Part shown: in pieces, positions 27,347 through 36,779 of the stretch
How the letters are laid out: every line of letters begins with the position of its first letter
Position numbering within the stretch: position 1 is the stretch's first letter
The notes under the pieces: model-generated
Told to the model about the DNA's origin: nothing
The model's database searches: none
What the model saw: only the letters and a program-made list of their open reading frames with translations
Assembly (NCBI GenBank): GCA_963840725.1
Contig: CAWIZY010000003.1
Span: 186,001 to 250,000 of the forward strand
Reading direction: 5' to 3'
From: CAVWDU01 sp963840725
GTDB taxonomy: Bacteria > Pseudomonadota > Gammaproteobacteria > Pseudomonadales > Halieaceae
DNA: 64,000 bases
Position numbers and translations under genes: made by a program

Positions 27347-27406
27347 GGGTCTTTGTCGGCAGGGTCTTTGTCGCCAGGGTCTTTGTCGCCAGGGTCATTG
27401 CGTCCT
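27347..27406 (+). repeat. 15-bp tandem repeat between the MoxR and VWA genes
   Basis: Three 15-bp units (GGGTCTTTGTCGGCA, then GGGTCTTTGTCGCCA twice) and a fourth degenerate unit fill the gap between the MoxR stop and the VWA start. Like the dinG repeat, the unit is 15 bp long. Confidence 0.88.
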
Positions 27407-27443
27407 AGGGGCTTACTGGGCAGCTCGGAGCTGGCCCTGAAGC

Positions 27444-28867
27444 ATGCAAGGCAACCTGATCAGCTTTATCCAGGTGCTGCGCAGTCACGATGTGCGAATA
27501 TCGCCTGCCGAGACGCTGGACGCCCTGGCGGCGGCGGCGACCCTGGGCTACGACGACCGCGAACAATTGCGGCACGGGCTGGGCATGGCACTGGCCAAGA
27601 CACCGGAGGAAGAGGCGGTCTACCAGCAGTGCTTTGATCAGTTTTTCCAGCGCCATCTCGCCGACCTTGGTGAACTCGATCAGCAGACCATCGGCGCAGC
27701 GGAGCCTCCGGAACAGCCACTCACCGATCAGGAGCAAGCACTGCTGCAGATGGTCACAGCGCAGGGCAGCTGGCTCTGGAACAGGCGGCGGTTGACAACC
27801 AGGAGCTGGCAACGCTGCTCGAGACACCGCTGATGCAAAGCCTGCTGGAGAATGACCGCAATCAGTTGAGTCTGGCTATGAGTCGAGCCGCCGGCGAGGT
27901 CGGTCTGAGCGAAATCAGTCTGTTTACCCAAAAGGGCCAGTTCACCCGGAAAATTCTCGACGCTATGGGCGAAGAGCAGATCCGCCAGACCGTGATAGCA
28001 CTGGAGCGCGAAGACAATCCCGCGCTGCCCGCCTTGCAGCGTTTTCGCGATAGCCTGCGTGGCGAGGTCAGAGATTACGTCGAGAGGGAGTATTTGTTAC
28101 ACGCCCAGGGCAAGAACCGTCAATTCATGGATGACATACTCAGCACCACTAGGCTCAGTAACATCGAACACGTCTACATTGACCGGGTCCGGGAGCTGGT
28201 CGCCAAAATGGTTCGCAAGCTGGCCAGCCGCTATGCGCAAAAGCGTCTTCGATCCCGGCGCGGCCAACTGAATATGGCGAAAACGCTGCGCCAGGGCATA
28301 GCCACGGACGGCATTATGTTCACTCCAGCCTGGCGGCGAGTGCGCAAGAAAAAGCCCCAGATCATGGCAATCTGTGATGTCAGTGGCTCCGTGGCATCCT
28401 ACGCTCGATTTCTTCTGCTATTCCTTTACAGCTTGCAAGATGTGCTCCCCAAAGTACGCAGTTTCGCTTTTTCGAGTCATTTGGGTGAAGTTAGCGGTTA
28501 CTTCGACGACTATTCTGTAGAGAAGGCCATCGAGCTGATTAACTGGCACTATGCGGGTTCGACGGACTATGGCGCCAGCCTCACGGACTTCACAAAACTT
28601 GCAATCGATGAGGTAAACGCTTGCACCACCGTGATAATATTAGGGGACGCACGCAATAATAACGGCGACGCCAGATTGGAGTTGCTGCAGTCCATCTGCC
28701 AGAGAGCACGGCAGGTGATCTGGCTGAATCCGGAGTCACGCAGGGCTTGGGGCACCGGTGATTCAGAAATGTTGCGTTACGCCAGCGCCTGTCATTTCGT
28801 TGCCGAGTGCAACAATCTCAGGCAACTGGAGAGAATCGTCGATCAACTGCTCAAGAGTACGCGATAA
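27444..28867 (+). CDS. VWA domain protein (CoxE-like), frameshifted near residue 107
   Basis: The partner of the MoxR ATPase. The open frame from ATG 27444 (QGNLISFIQVLRSHDVRIS) runs to 27833 but turns to nonsense after VTAQG; one missing base in the GGG at 27764-27766 joins it to QLALEQAAVDNQELATLLE in the next frame, which runs on to 28867. The metal-binding MIDAS-type DVSGSVASYARF near residue 310 and the later GSTDYGASL mark the VWA fold. Corrected length is about 474 residues, a usual CoxE size. As with the other cases, one missing base in a homopolymer suggests sequencing error. Confidence 0.85.
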
Positions 28868-28873
28868 CACCGG

Positions 28874-29086
28874 ATGTCATATAACTGCAAAGCATGCAGC
28901 TACCGCGGGAATGCCAGTGGTCGGGACGGCGCCTGTCCCGCGTGCGGCTCGTTCAACGTCAGCAAAAGCAGGACCGCCGCCCTGGAGCAACCTGCGGTCA
29001 GCAGCAAATGGCGATTGACCCTGCTCATCGGTCTGTGGGCCACGTTGCTGGTTATGGTCCTGTGGAAACTGGCGCAGACTCAGTGA
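28874..29086 (+). CDS. Small zinc-ribbon membrane protein, function unknown
   Basis: A 70-residue protein with an N-terminal zinc ribbon (CKAC near residue 5, CPAC near 21) and one C-terminal transmembrane helix (LTLLIGLWATLLVMVLWKL). It starts 7 bp after the VWA stop and its stop codon overlaps the GTG of the DUF1631 gene (GTGA), so it belongs to the same operon. The ribbon would face the cytoplasm. I recognise no named family. Confidence 0.75.
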   Translation: MSYNCKACSYRGNASGRDGACPACGSFNVSKSRTAALEQPAVSSKWRLTLLIGLWATLLVMVLWKLAQTQ

Positions 29087-31080
29087 CTGAGACGCCACCG
29101 CCACCGCCCTGCCCGCTGCGCGAGGCAGTGCTGTCCCGTTTTTCTGCTTCGGTGACCACTGCAGCCGAAGACCAGCAACTGGAACTCGACGAACTACTCG
29201 GCTATCTGAGACGCATTGACCCCTCTGAACAGCGCCCGCTTGCCGCAGTAGCTGCGCAAGCCGACGCGCTGAGTGACCCGGCCGTGCCACCACCGGAGCA
29301 GGCCGCGATCCTCGAATGGGTTGGCGAAGCATTTGAATTCTGGCGCCGCAATTACCCCCTGGAACCCCCGCTGGCGGATCAGCTCCTGAAACTACAGCCA
29401 CTGGCAGCAGCTCTGGCGATAACGGAGCCGCGCTTTCTGTTGCCGGGGCAGCACGGTTTTCATGAACTCATGGACAGCATCCACAACTACGCCATCGGTT
29501 GGCAATCCAGTCTGGGACGCGCCGGCAATACCCTGGAGAAGCAGGTCAATGCGGCGATTGAAAACGCTGTCCGCTGGTTTCAGGATCGCTCCACCGATCT
29601 GACCGCCATTTGCGCCGAACTCAATTTAACCGCAGAACGGGACCTGTCCCGTGCACAGCGCATGACCCAGCGGATGATGGATACCGAGCAGGGACGCCTG
29701 CGCGCAGCTGATGCCAAACACACAGCGGCCAGCATGATCAATGAAATCCTGTCGCAACTCGAGGCCCCGGCCCGTGTCGGCGAGTTTCTGAAAGGACCGT
29801 GGTACGAGAGCGCGCAACTGGTCTTGCTCAAATTCGGCGCCGATTCAGAACAGTGGCAGCAGATGACCGAATCCACGGAGGTTCTGGTCGACTCGATGCA
29901 GGTAGAGGGCCCCCAGGGCGACAAGCGGCGCCAATACCTGTTCGAAGCGGTTACGCGCATTCCCAAAGACCTGAAACGCTGGTTGCTCAGCCTGCAACAC
30001 GACAGCGACGCCGCCAACGAAGCGGTGCAACCCATCGAGGCCTGCCACTTGCGGATTCTCCGCGAGCTGCCCCTTGAGGTCGAATACATAGAGCTACTGG
30101 AACTCACCGGGGAAAACCCGGCCCCGGAAGGTCCCGTTACGGACGACATCGAACAGCTCGAGGCAGGCCAATGGTTCCGGATCGAAAACCCACCGGAGCC
30201 GACCATTCGGGCACAGCTGGCCCTCAAGCTGGAAAACGAGCGGCAATTGCTGTTCTCCAACCAGTCCGGCATCAAGGCCCTGCAGCTGGACTATGCCGCA
30301 TTCCACCAACTGTTGGAGAGCAAAAGAGCCGTGCTCCTGCAACAGGGTTTGAGCTTCAGCCGCTCACTGGCCCGGGCCGCAGGTATCGAGACAGACGAGG
30401 AATTGGCAAGCCTGGTGAATACTGCCAAGGAATTGGCGAACAGACACGAAGAACAATTGGCCCGGGAGGAGCAGGAGCGACAGCAGCGCGAGGCCGAAGA
30501 ACAAAAACGCCGGGCCAGAGAGGCAGAAGAGCGCCAGCAACGCGAGGCCGAGGAGCAGGCGAGAATTGCGCAGGAAGCCGAGGAACAGGCACAGCGCGAG
30601 GCCGCCGAACAGGAGAGACAAGCACAGGAGGCAGCTGAGCTTGCGGCGACAGAGGAGGCCAAAAATCTGAGCCTGCGTGAGGAGGCCGCGCTGCTGGCAC
30701 GTCGCGCCAATGGGACAGACACTCCCATGCCGCCGCGCGACACCGGAGAAAATAGTTCCGAGAAAGGCCTCGCTGACGATCGACCCGATAGCGAAGCTGA
30801 GGCAACTACCACTGACCCGGAAAAGTCTATCGCTCTGAATTTGCCAATGGGCGCATGGCTTGGCTTTCACGACGGCGAAGCGCCATTGATGGCAAAACTG
30901 GCAGTACATGATCCAGAGCTTGACCTGTATATTTTCGTCAACCGGCAGGGGATCAAGATGCGCCAGCTTAGCCGGCGAGAACTGGAGTTACTGGCAGAGC
31001 AGGAGCTGGTTGATATTCTTACCACCAATTCCAACTTTCGCTCCGATGTAGGCCGGGCACGCGAAAACGACCGGGAATAG
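29083..31080 (+). CDS. DUF1631 family protein
   Basis: A 665-residue cytoplasmic protein. The middle (MDSIHNYAIGWQSSLGRAG and SMINEILSQLEAP) and the C-terminal part (MGAWLGFHDGEAPLMAKLA, then LYIFVNRQGIKMRQLSRREL) resemble the DUF1631 family, whose end is a PilZ-like fold. Between about residues 460 and 560 runs a long charged coiled-coil rich in EEQERQQREAEE blocks. GTG 29083 overlaps the preceding stop, so translation is probably coupled. The PilZ gene 38 bp downstream suggests a c-di-GMP-linked role, but function is unknown. Confidence 0.72.
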   Translation: MTETPPPPPCPLREAVLSRFSASVTTAAEDQQLELDELLGYLRRIDPSEQRPLAAVAAQADALSDPAVPPPEQAAILEWVGEAFEFWRRNYPLEPPLADQLLKLQPLAAALAITEPRFLLPGQHGFHELMDSIHNYAIGWQSSLGRAGNTLEKQVNAAIENAVRWFQDRSTDLTAICAELNLTAERDLSRAQRMTQRMMDTEQGRLRAADAKHTAASMINEILSQLEAPARVGEFLKGPWYESAQLVLLKFGADSEQWQQMTESTEVLVDSMQVEGPQGDKRRQYLFEAVTRIPKDLKRWLLSLQHDSDAANEAVQPIEACHLRILRELPLEVEYIELLELTGENPAPEGPVTDDIEQLEAGQWFRIENPPEPTIRAQLALKLENERQLLFSNQSGIKALQLDYAAFHQLLESKRAVLLQQGLSFSRSLARAAGIETDEELASLVNTAKELANRHEEQLAREEQERQQREAEEQKRRAREAEERQQREAEEQARIAQEAEEQAQREAAEQERQAQEAAELAATEEAKNLSLREEAALLARRANGTDTPMPPRDTGENSSEKGLADDRPDSEAEATTTDPEKSIALNLPMGAWLGFHDGEAPLMAKLAVHDPELDLYIFVNRQGIKMRQLSRRELELLAEQELVDILTTNSNFRSDVGRARENDRE

Positions 31081-31081
31081 T

Positions 31082-31102
31082 CTAAGGCACCTCTGAATAA
31101 TG
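31082..31102 (+). repeat. Solo end of the MITE-like element
   Basis: These 21 bp match 20 of 21 bases of the terminal repeat of the element at 43306-43589 (core GGCACCTCTGAATAATG). Only one end is present, wedged between the DUF1631 stop and the PilZ start. It could be the scar of a deleted copy. Confidence 0.75.
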
Positions 31103-31118
31103 ATCGCTGACGGGTAGT

Positions 31119-31475
31119 ATGATGAAGGATGAGAGTCGCAAACATATGCGAATTCGCCTTGATAGCAGGGTTTTTATTGAACTGACCTCGGCGGATGTGT
31201 TCACCGGCGAGCCTGCAGAAATTGCCGAATGCAAGATACTCGATGTGTCCAGAGGCGGTTTACAGGCGAGACTGGACCGACAGCTCCCGGTTGGCGCGAT
31301 ACTCCAGATTGGGGCTGAGTTGCCCGGGGCTGATGACACGTTTTATCTGGCCGCCGAGGTGATGTGGTGCCGGCCCAATGAGGACCCGGAAACGGGCTGG
31401 TCAATCGGCTTCAAGTTAATGAATGCGCTCGATTCCGATATCCAGGACTGGCACAAACTCCTGGAGCACGTTTAA
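31119..31475 (+). CDS. PilZ domain protein
   Basis: A 118-residue single-domain PilZ protein, expected to bind cyclic di-GMP. The binding residues are visible: R-x3-R in SRKHMRIRL near the N-terminus, and the D-x-S-x-x-G motif as DVSRGGL near residue 42. It follows the DUF1631 gene and precedes the convergent pilU. PilZ proteins often control type IV pili or surface motility, and this context agrees. Confidence 0.9.
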   Translation: MMKDESRKHMRIRLDSRVFIELTSADVFTGEPAEIAECKILDVSRGGLQARLDRQLPVGAILQIGAELPGADDTFYLAAEVMWCRPNEDPETGWSIGFKLMNALDSDIQDWHKLLEHV

Positions 31476-31565
31476 GCCGTAAGAGGCAAGCGCCGACGCC
31501 ACCCAGGAGACCGCAAGCGGCGCTAGCGGGCGCCCCGAAAGCGGTATTAGATGGCGAAAAGGGTA

Positions 31566-32708
31566 TTAGATGGCGAAAGTGGCCGGTTCGTCTTCTTCGA
31601 GGGTTTGCAGACTGAGGCTGGGCGAGCCGTCGGAGTTCAGCTCCCCGCCCTCTTTCGCAAATTTGATCTTGAGACGCACGTTATTGACTGAATCGGCATT
31701 TTTCAGTGCTTCTTCCTCACTGATCAGTCCCTGCTGGTAGAGCTCGAACATTGCGCTGTCAAAGGTCTTCATGCCGGCATTTTCCGACTTGGCCATCACC
31801 TCCTTCACGCCATCGATCTCACCCTTGAGGATCAGGTCGGCCACCAGGGGCGTCCCCAGTAATATCTCGATCGCAGCGCAGCGTTTACCGTCTACCGTAG
31901 GCACCAGGCGCTGGGAAACAAAAGCCTGCAAGTTCAGCGAAAGATCCATCAACAACTGCTGGCGACGCTCTTCGGGAAAGAAATTGATGATCCTGTCCAG
32001 CGCCTGGTTCGCGCTGTTAGCGTGCAGGGTCGAAATACAGAGATGCCCTGTCTCAGCGAACGCAATCGCGTGCTCCATGGTTTCCCGGTCGCGAATCTCG
32101 CCAATCAGAATAACATCCGGCGCCTGCCGCAGGGTGTTCTTGAGGGCATTGTGCCAATTGCGTGTGTCGACACCGACTTCGCGCTGGTTGACGATGGATT
32201 TCTTGTGGTTGTGCACATATTCCACCGGATCTTCAATGGTGACAATATGACCGCTGCTGTTGCTGTTACGGTAATCGATCAAGGCGGCCAGCGATGTCGA
32301 TTTACCAGAGCCGGTGGCACCGACAAACAGCACCAGACCACGCTTGCGCATCACGACTTCCGGCAGAATATCTGGCAGCCCCAAATCGCGCCAGTTGGGG
32401 ATTTCTGCCACGATGTTTCGCGCGACGATTCCCACCTCATTACGTTGTACGAAAATGTTGACCCGGAAGCGACCGTACCCGGATACTGACATCGCCAGAT
32501 TCATTTCCAGCTCTTGCTCGAATTCGGCCTGCTGGGTGCTGTCCATGATCTCGTAAGCGATTTCCTTGATTTCGCCGGGCTTCATGACTTCACTGTAGAT
32601 GGGTCGCAACTGGCCCTGGAATTTTGCACAGGGCGGTGCGCCGGTACTCAGGTAAAGATCAGAACCGTTTTCCGCGGCCAGTTTCTTGAGCCAATCTGTA
32701 ATTCTCAC
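31566..32708 (-). CDS. pilU: Twitching motility ATPase PilU
   Basis: A hexameric ATPase of the PilT/PilU group, needed with PilT for pilus retraction. Walker A GATGSGKST is near residue 133, the Asp box EDPVEY near 160, the His box HLCISTLHANS near 225. Length (380) and the C-terminal tail match PilU (382 in Pseudomonas) better than PilT (about 345). Normally pilT lies directly upstream; here a decayed RND operon is found instead, so pilT must be elsewhere or lost. Confidence 0.92.
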   Translation of the reverse strand: MRITDWLKKLAAENGSDLYLSTGAPPCAKFQGQLRPIYSEVMKPGEIKEIAYEIMDSTQQAEFEQELEMNLAMSVSGYGRFRVNIFVQRNEVGIVARNIVAEIPNWRDLGLPDILPEVVMRKRGLVLFVGATGSGKSTSLAALIDYRNSNSSGHIVTIEDPVEYVHNHKKSIVNQREVGVDTRNWHNALKNTLRQAPDVILIGEIRDRETMEHAIAFAETGHLCISTLHANSANQALDRIINFFPEERRQQLLMDLSLNLQAFVSQRLVPTVDGKRCAAIEILLGTPLVADLILKGEIDGVKEVMAKSENAGMKTFDSAMFELYQQGLISEEEALKNADSVNNVRLKIKFAKEGGELNSDGSPSLSLQTLEEDEPATFAI

Positions 32709-32855
32709 TATCGTCGTCCTCGCTTGTCGGCAGCCCTTCAGGCCACCCCTTATACTTATCGCCGGCTATGCTGCCGATTGCTGCGAATGTTCGACGTCAC
32801 TCTAGCAGTTTCAGGATCGGCCTCAAGTTCGATACCGAGGCTTGTGACCACCCTC

Positions 32856-33774
32856 TCAGTTATTCTGTGACAATTCGTACTGCGACAGTTCATAACGCAA
32901 CTGACGGCCGACCGTTCCGGGTGAGGCGGTATCACGGCCAAACAGCGCGTAGGCCAGCGGCACCAGGAACAGCGTTATTAGGGTAGCGACACCCACACCG
33001 CACATGACGACGACGCCAATCACCGTGCGGGCCTCATGCCCGGGACTGATGGACAGAATCAGCGGTACCGCGCCGATGACCGTCGTGAAAGCTGTCATCA
33101 GAATGGGCCGCAGGCGTTTGCCGGCACCTTCCAGGATTGCTTCGTTGAACGCTACGCCCTTGTCGCGAAGCTGGTTATAGCGTTGCAGTCTGCCGGCGTC
33201 GGCTTTTTCTCTGATGCTGAGCAGGTTGCCCAACGGGATCAGTTCACCGCTGCTCGCCCGAGACCTGAATGCGTGCAACACCATCAATAACTGAAAAACG
33301 GTCCTCCTGGTGACGCCGGACGTAATCCGTGAGTTCCAGTGCATTCATACCGGGAGCGACCAGATGGGCCCAGAACATTGCCTGCTCGTCGTTCTCACTC
33401 TTGATCACTTCTGGTGATTCGGCTTCCTCAGGCAGACTGGATAGAATCCGTGACACCCGGTCGCGCACATCGTTTGCCGCGTTGTCGATGTTCCGCTTCA
33501 GTTCAAACTCCAGTGTGATGGCGGAACGCCCATCCGCGCTTGTCGAGGTCATACTCTTGACACCCTCGACACCCGCCAAGCGGTCCTCTATCAGCTCGGT
33601 AATCTTGGCTCAACCACCGCCGCTGACGCCCCCGGGTAGAGCGTGAGGACACTGAGCACGGGCGCGTCGATATCGGGGTACTCGCGCAGCGGCAGGCCCG
33701 TGTGCGGACTGCCACCAGCGCTGGGCACCCACTGCCAGCAACAGCACAGCAATCAACCAGAGGGCCTTCTTCAT
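32856..33774 (-). pseudogene. Remnant of an RND efflux operon (membrane-fusion protein + inner-membrane pump), multiply deleted
   Basis: Reading the minus strand from ATG 33774 (GGAG 5 nt upstream) gives a membrane-fusion-protein-like start (MKKALWLIAVLLLAVGAQ). It runs abruptly into RND pump sequence: the N-terminal LPLREYPDIDAPVLSVLTLY, then VEGVKSMTSTSADGRSAITL, then a jump to SSGELIPLGNL, another jump to DKGVAFNEAILEGAGKRLRP and the C-terminal GHEARTVIGVVV segment. Conserved parts are joined with most of the roughly 1000-residue pump missing, in at least three reading frames. This looks like real decay by large deletions, not single-base error. No functional product is expected. Confidence 0.85.
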
Positions 33775-33936
33775 AATTACTCCGCTGCCTCCATCAAGCC
33801 GCGAATTATACCGGCTTCTGTCAACTGTACTCCCGGGCCAGCCCAATATACACTGAGCGCCGCTTCCAAATGCCCCCACAGGGTTGATCAGAAACTGTAA
33901 CGGGCGCCCCCGGGCCCGACGATCGCAAGGAGTTTT

Positions 33937-35526
33937 GTGTTGTCCGATCGCTTAGAAAAACGTCTGCAGGCCCTTGCAACTCCCCAACAGCGAGCCCTGC
34001 TGACCAGAATCAGCCGAGGCATCGAAAAAGAAAGCCTGCGCATAGACAGCGATGGTCACTTGTCACAGAAACCGCACCCGGCGGTTCTGGGTTCGGCGCT
34101 CACCCACTCATCCATTACCACTGATTACTCCGAAGCCTTGATGGAGTTCATCACGCCGGTCAGCAACAGTATCGAGGACAGTCTAGAAACGCTCGCAGAG
34201 GTACACAGCTTCGTTTACCAGAAGCTTGATGACGAGATACTGTGGGCGGCCAGTATGCCCTGCATCGTCAACGGTGACGAGGGGATCCCGGTAGCACGCT
34301 ACGGATCAAGCAATGTCGCCCGCATGAAAACAGTCTATCGCTACGGCCTGGGGCATCGCTATGGACGCATGATGCAGGCTATCGCCGGCATCCACTACAA
34401 CTTTTCCATGCCGGCCGAATTCTGGGAGCTGGAATGGCAGGCCGCTGGCAAGCCGGACAAGCTGAAAGACTATATTTCAGAACGCTATCTCGAACTTATT
34501 CGCAACTTCCGCCGTCATTCCTGGTTACTGGTCTATCTTTACGGCGCCTCGCCCGCCGTGTGCGCCAGCTTCCTTCGTGGCCGAGGCTCGCAGGGGCTGG
34601 AGCCCTTCGATGAGGGCTCACGCAGTCTGCACAAGCCCTGGGGAACGTCACTGCGCATGGGCGACCTGGGCTATAACAGCGACGCCCAGAAATCGCTGGA
34701 TATCTGCTATAACTGCCTGGACAGTTACATTGAGACACTGCGTGCCGCGATCCTGCAGCCCCACCCGGATTACGCATCCATCAACTGCGGCCAGGGAGGT
34801 GACTACCAGCAGCTCAGCGACAGTTTGCTGCAGATTGAGAACGAGTTCTACAGTCCGATTCGACCGAAGCGGGTCACGCGCTCAGGGGAGACACCACTGA
34901 GCGCACTGCAAGGAGGAGGCATCGAGTACATCGAGGTGCGTTGTGTGGACGTGAGTCCGTTCTCCCCTGTGGGTATAGATGCCGAGCAGATTCGCTTTAT
35001 GGATACCTTTCTCCTTTACTGCCTGCTAGCAGACAGCCCCGCCTGCGATGACAGGGTGCAATCGATTCAGGCGGAGAACCTGTCCGCCATCGTCAATCGC
35101 GGTCGAGAGCCGGGCCTGACACTGACTACCGAAGACGGCGAACGACCAATGGCCGAACTGGCGGGCGAGTTGCTGACCGCAATGGCACCCATAGCAGAGC
35201 AACTGGACGCCAGCCATGGCGGCGATGCGTACCGGGCAGCCCTGGCAGAGCAACGGGCAAAGGTCGACGACCCGGAACTCACTCCATCGGCGCGGATACT
35301 CCGGGAGATGCGGGAGCGAGACCTGCCCTTTTTCCGGCTCGCGATGACCTACAGCGAGCAGTGGGCCCAGGAATTCAGAAACCGTGACATCCCAGCCGCA
35401 GTGAAAGAGCGACTGGAGACCGAATCTCGCACATCACAGCAGGCGCAACTCGAACTGGAGCATGCTGACTCCATCAGCTTCGAGGAGTACCTGGACCGCA
35501 TTTACGCCCAATACAAGGGTCTGTGA
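33937..35526 (+). CDS. gshA: Glutamate-cysteine ligase
   Basis: GshA makes gamma-glutamylcysteine, the first and limiting step of glutathione synthesis. It matches the proteobacterial GCS type 1 family: RGIEKESLRIDSDGHL near the N-terminus, ALTHSSITTDYSEALMEFITPV near residue 60, and YIEVRCVDVSPFSP near 330. Length (529) is near E. coli GshA (518). The start is GTG 33937, or TTG 33940; AAGGAG at 33927-33932 serves either. acpH overlaps its stop by 4 bp. Confidence 0.95.
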   Translation: MLSDRLEKRLQALATPQQRALLTRISRGIEKESLRIDSDGHLSQKPHPAVLGSALTHSSITTDYSEALMEFITPVSNSIEDSLETLAEVHSFVYQKLDDEILWAASMPCIVNGDEGIPVARYGSSNVARMKTVYRYGLGHRYGRMMQAIAGIHYNFSMPAEFWELEWQAAGKPDKLKDYISERYLELIRNFRRHSWLLVYLYGASPAVCASFLRGRGSQGLEPFDEGSRSLHKPWGTSLRMGDLGYNSDAQKSLDICYNCLDSYIETLRAAILQPHPDYASINCGQGGDYQQLSDSLLQIENEFYSPIRPKRVTRSGETPLSALQGGGIEYIEVRCVDVSPFSPVGIDAEQIRFMDTFLLYCLLADSPACDDRVQSIQAENLSAIVNRGREPGLTLTTEDGERPMAELAGELLTAMAPIAEQLDASHGGDAYRAALAEQRAKVDDPELTPSARILREMRERDLPFFRLAMTYSEQWAQEFRNRDIPAAVKERLETESRTSQQAQLELEHADSISFEEYLDRIYAQYKGL

Positions 35527-36128
35527 ATTTCCTGGCCCACTTTCATCTGGCGTGGCCGGGAGAGGGGCTGCTGGCCGGCGCCCTGGAGGGTGACTTTCAC
35601 AAAGGTCCGATCGGCCCGCATTTCGCACCCGATCTGGCGCAGGGTATACGTCTGCACCGCGCTATCGATGCGTTCACCGACAGTCACCCACAGATTGTTG
35701 CACTGCGGAAACAGTTTCCCGCGTCATTGCGGCGCTACGCCGGAATCCTTATCGACCTCAGCTTTGATCACTATCTCAGCCTGTATTGGGATCGCTACAG
35801 CGAGCTGGAACTACGAGCCTTCACGGCCGGCGTACATCTCGCGCTCGAGAACCGGTCAATGCAACTGAGCAGCGGTTCCCTGAAAATGTTGCAAGCCCTG
35901 CGCAAACACGATCTTCTCAACCGTTACCACGACTGGGGTCTGGTCACAGCCAGTGCCCAACGTGTTGGCGAACGCTTCAAGCGCGGCAATCCTCTACTGG
36001 ATGTGGAACGGGGCCTGAACCCGATAAAGGAAGACCTGGAGCAAGCTTTCAGCGCCTTCTACCCGGATTTGATGGCATTGCGTCCCGACCCACAACTGGC
36101 GATTGCACTTTCAACCAAAAGCCCCTAA
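35523..36128 (+). CDS. acpH: Acyl carrier protein phosphodiesterase AcpH
   Basis: AcpH removes the phosphopantetheine arm from holo-ACP. The 201-residue protein has the HD-like family start MNFLAHFHLAWPG and the segments GIRLHRAIDAFTDSHP and LIDLSFDHYLSLYW, the conserved His/Asp residues of the active site. It starts with GTG overlapping the gshA stop (GTGA), so the pair is translationally coupled. Length is typical of E. coli AcpH (193). Confidence 0.92.
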   Translation: MNFLAHFHLAWPGEGLLAGALEGDFHKGPIGPHFAPDLAQGIRLHRAIDAFTDSHPQIVALRKQFPASLRRYAGILIDLSFDHYLSLYWDRYSELELRAFTAGVHLALENRSMQLSSGSLKMLQALRKHDLLNRYHDWGLVTASAQRVGERFKRGNPLLDVERGLNPIKEDLEQAFSAFYPDLMALRPDPQLAIALSTKSP

Positions 36129-36170
36129 GTTACCGCCCTCTGACCGCCCTATTTCAGGTATTACTGTATT

Positions 36171-36692
36171 ATGTACAACACCCTCTCCCCTCGTCTGGTG
36201 TTTCTTGGATTGGCGGTACTCGCTGCCGCCGCTATCGGCTTTGCGATGTTCCTGGAACATCGACTGGGACTGCACCCCTGCCCGCTGTGCATGAGTCAGC
36301 GGGTGTTCATCGCGCTGGCCGGGGTGATTGCCCTGATTGCCGCACTGCACAACCCCGCAGGTTGGGGGAGACGGATTTACGGCGTCCTGTGCGCCGCAGC
36401 CGCGCTGACCGGCGGCGCCATTGCGGCGCGACACGTCTGGTTGCAGCATTTGCCCGAGGATCAGGTACCCGCCTGCGGACCCAGCCTGGAATACATGCTG
36501 GAGACCCTGCCGTTTTCTGAAACTCTGAGTCTGGTGTTGATGGGCGATGGCAACTGCGCCGAGACTGTCTGGACGTTCCTCGGTCTGAGTATTCCGGAAC
36601 TGACCCTGCTGCTATTCATCTTCGTCACACTGGTCAGCCTGTGGCAGGTATTTCGCCGCCCGGCACCAGCCGCTGTCGGGAACGCCGGCTGA
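36171..36692 (+). CDS. dsbB: Disulfide bond formation protein B
   Basis: DsbB is the quinone-coupled inner-membrane oxidase of DsbA. Both redox pairs are present: CPLC (C37, C40) in HPCPLCMSQR, and the second pair in VPACGPSL and DGNCAETVW, with four transmembrane helices. Length (173) is normal. It sits between acpH and rsd, near the four-cysteine secreted protein's genome neighbours in general function only. Confidence 0.95.
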   Translation: MYNTLSPRLVFLGLAVLAAAAIGFAMFLEHRLGLHPCPLCMSQRVFIALAGVIALIAALHNPAGWGRRIYGVLCAAAALTGGAIAARHVWLQHLPEDQVPACGPSLEYMLETLPFSETLSLVLMGDGNCAETVWTFLGLSIPELTLLLFIFVTLVSLWQVFRRPAPAAVGNAG

Positions 36693-36779
36693 ACACCGCC
36701 TGCAGTAGACGCTTGCTAGGCGCCGCTGCGGCGCTTATAGTCAAGCGCTCAGAAATGCACACCGTTGAAGGGTAGAAAC

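Noticed and set aside
26402..28867. Carbon monoxide dehydrogenase maturation (CoxDE) as the role of the MoxR-VWA pair
   Set aside because: No CO dehydrogenase subunits are in the window; the family name alone does not prove the target.
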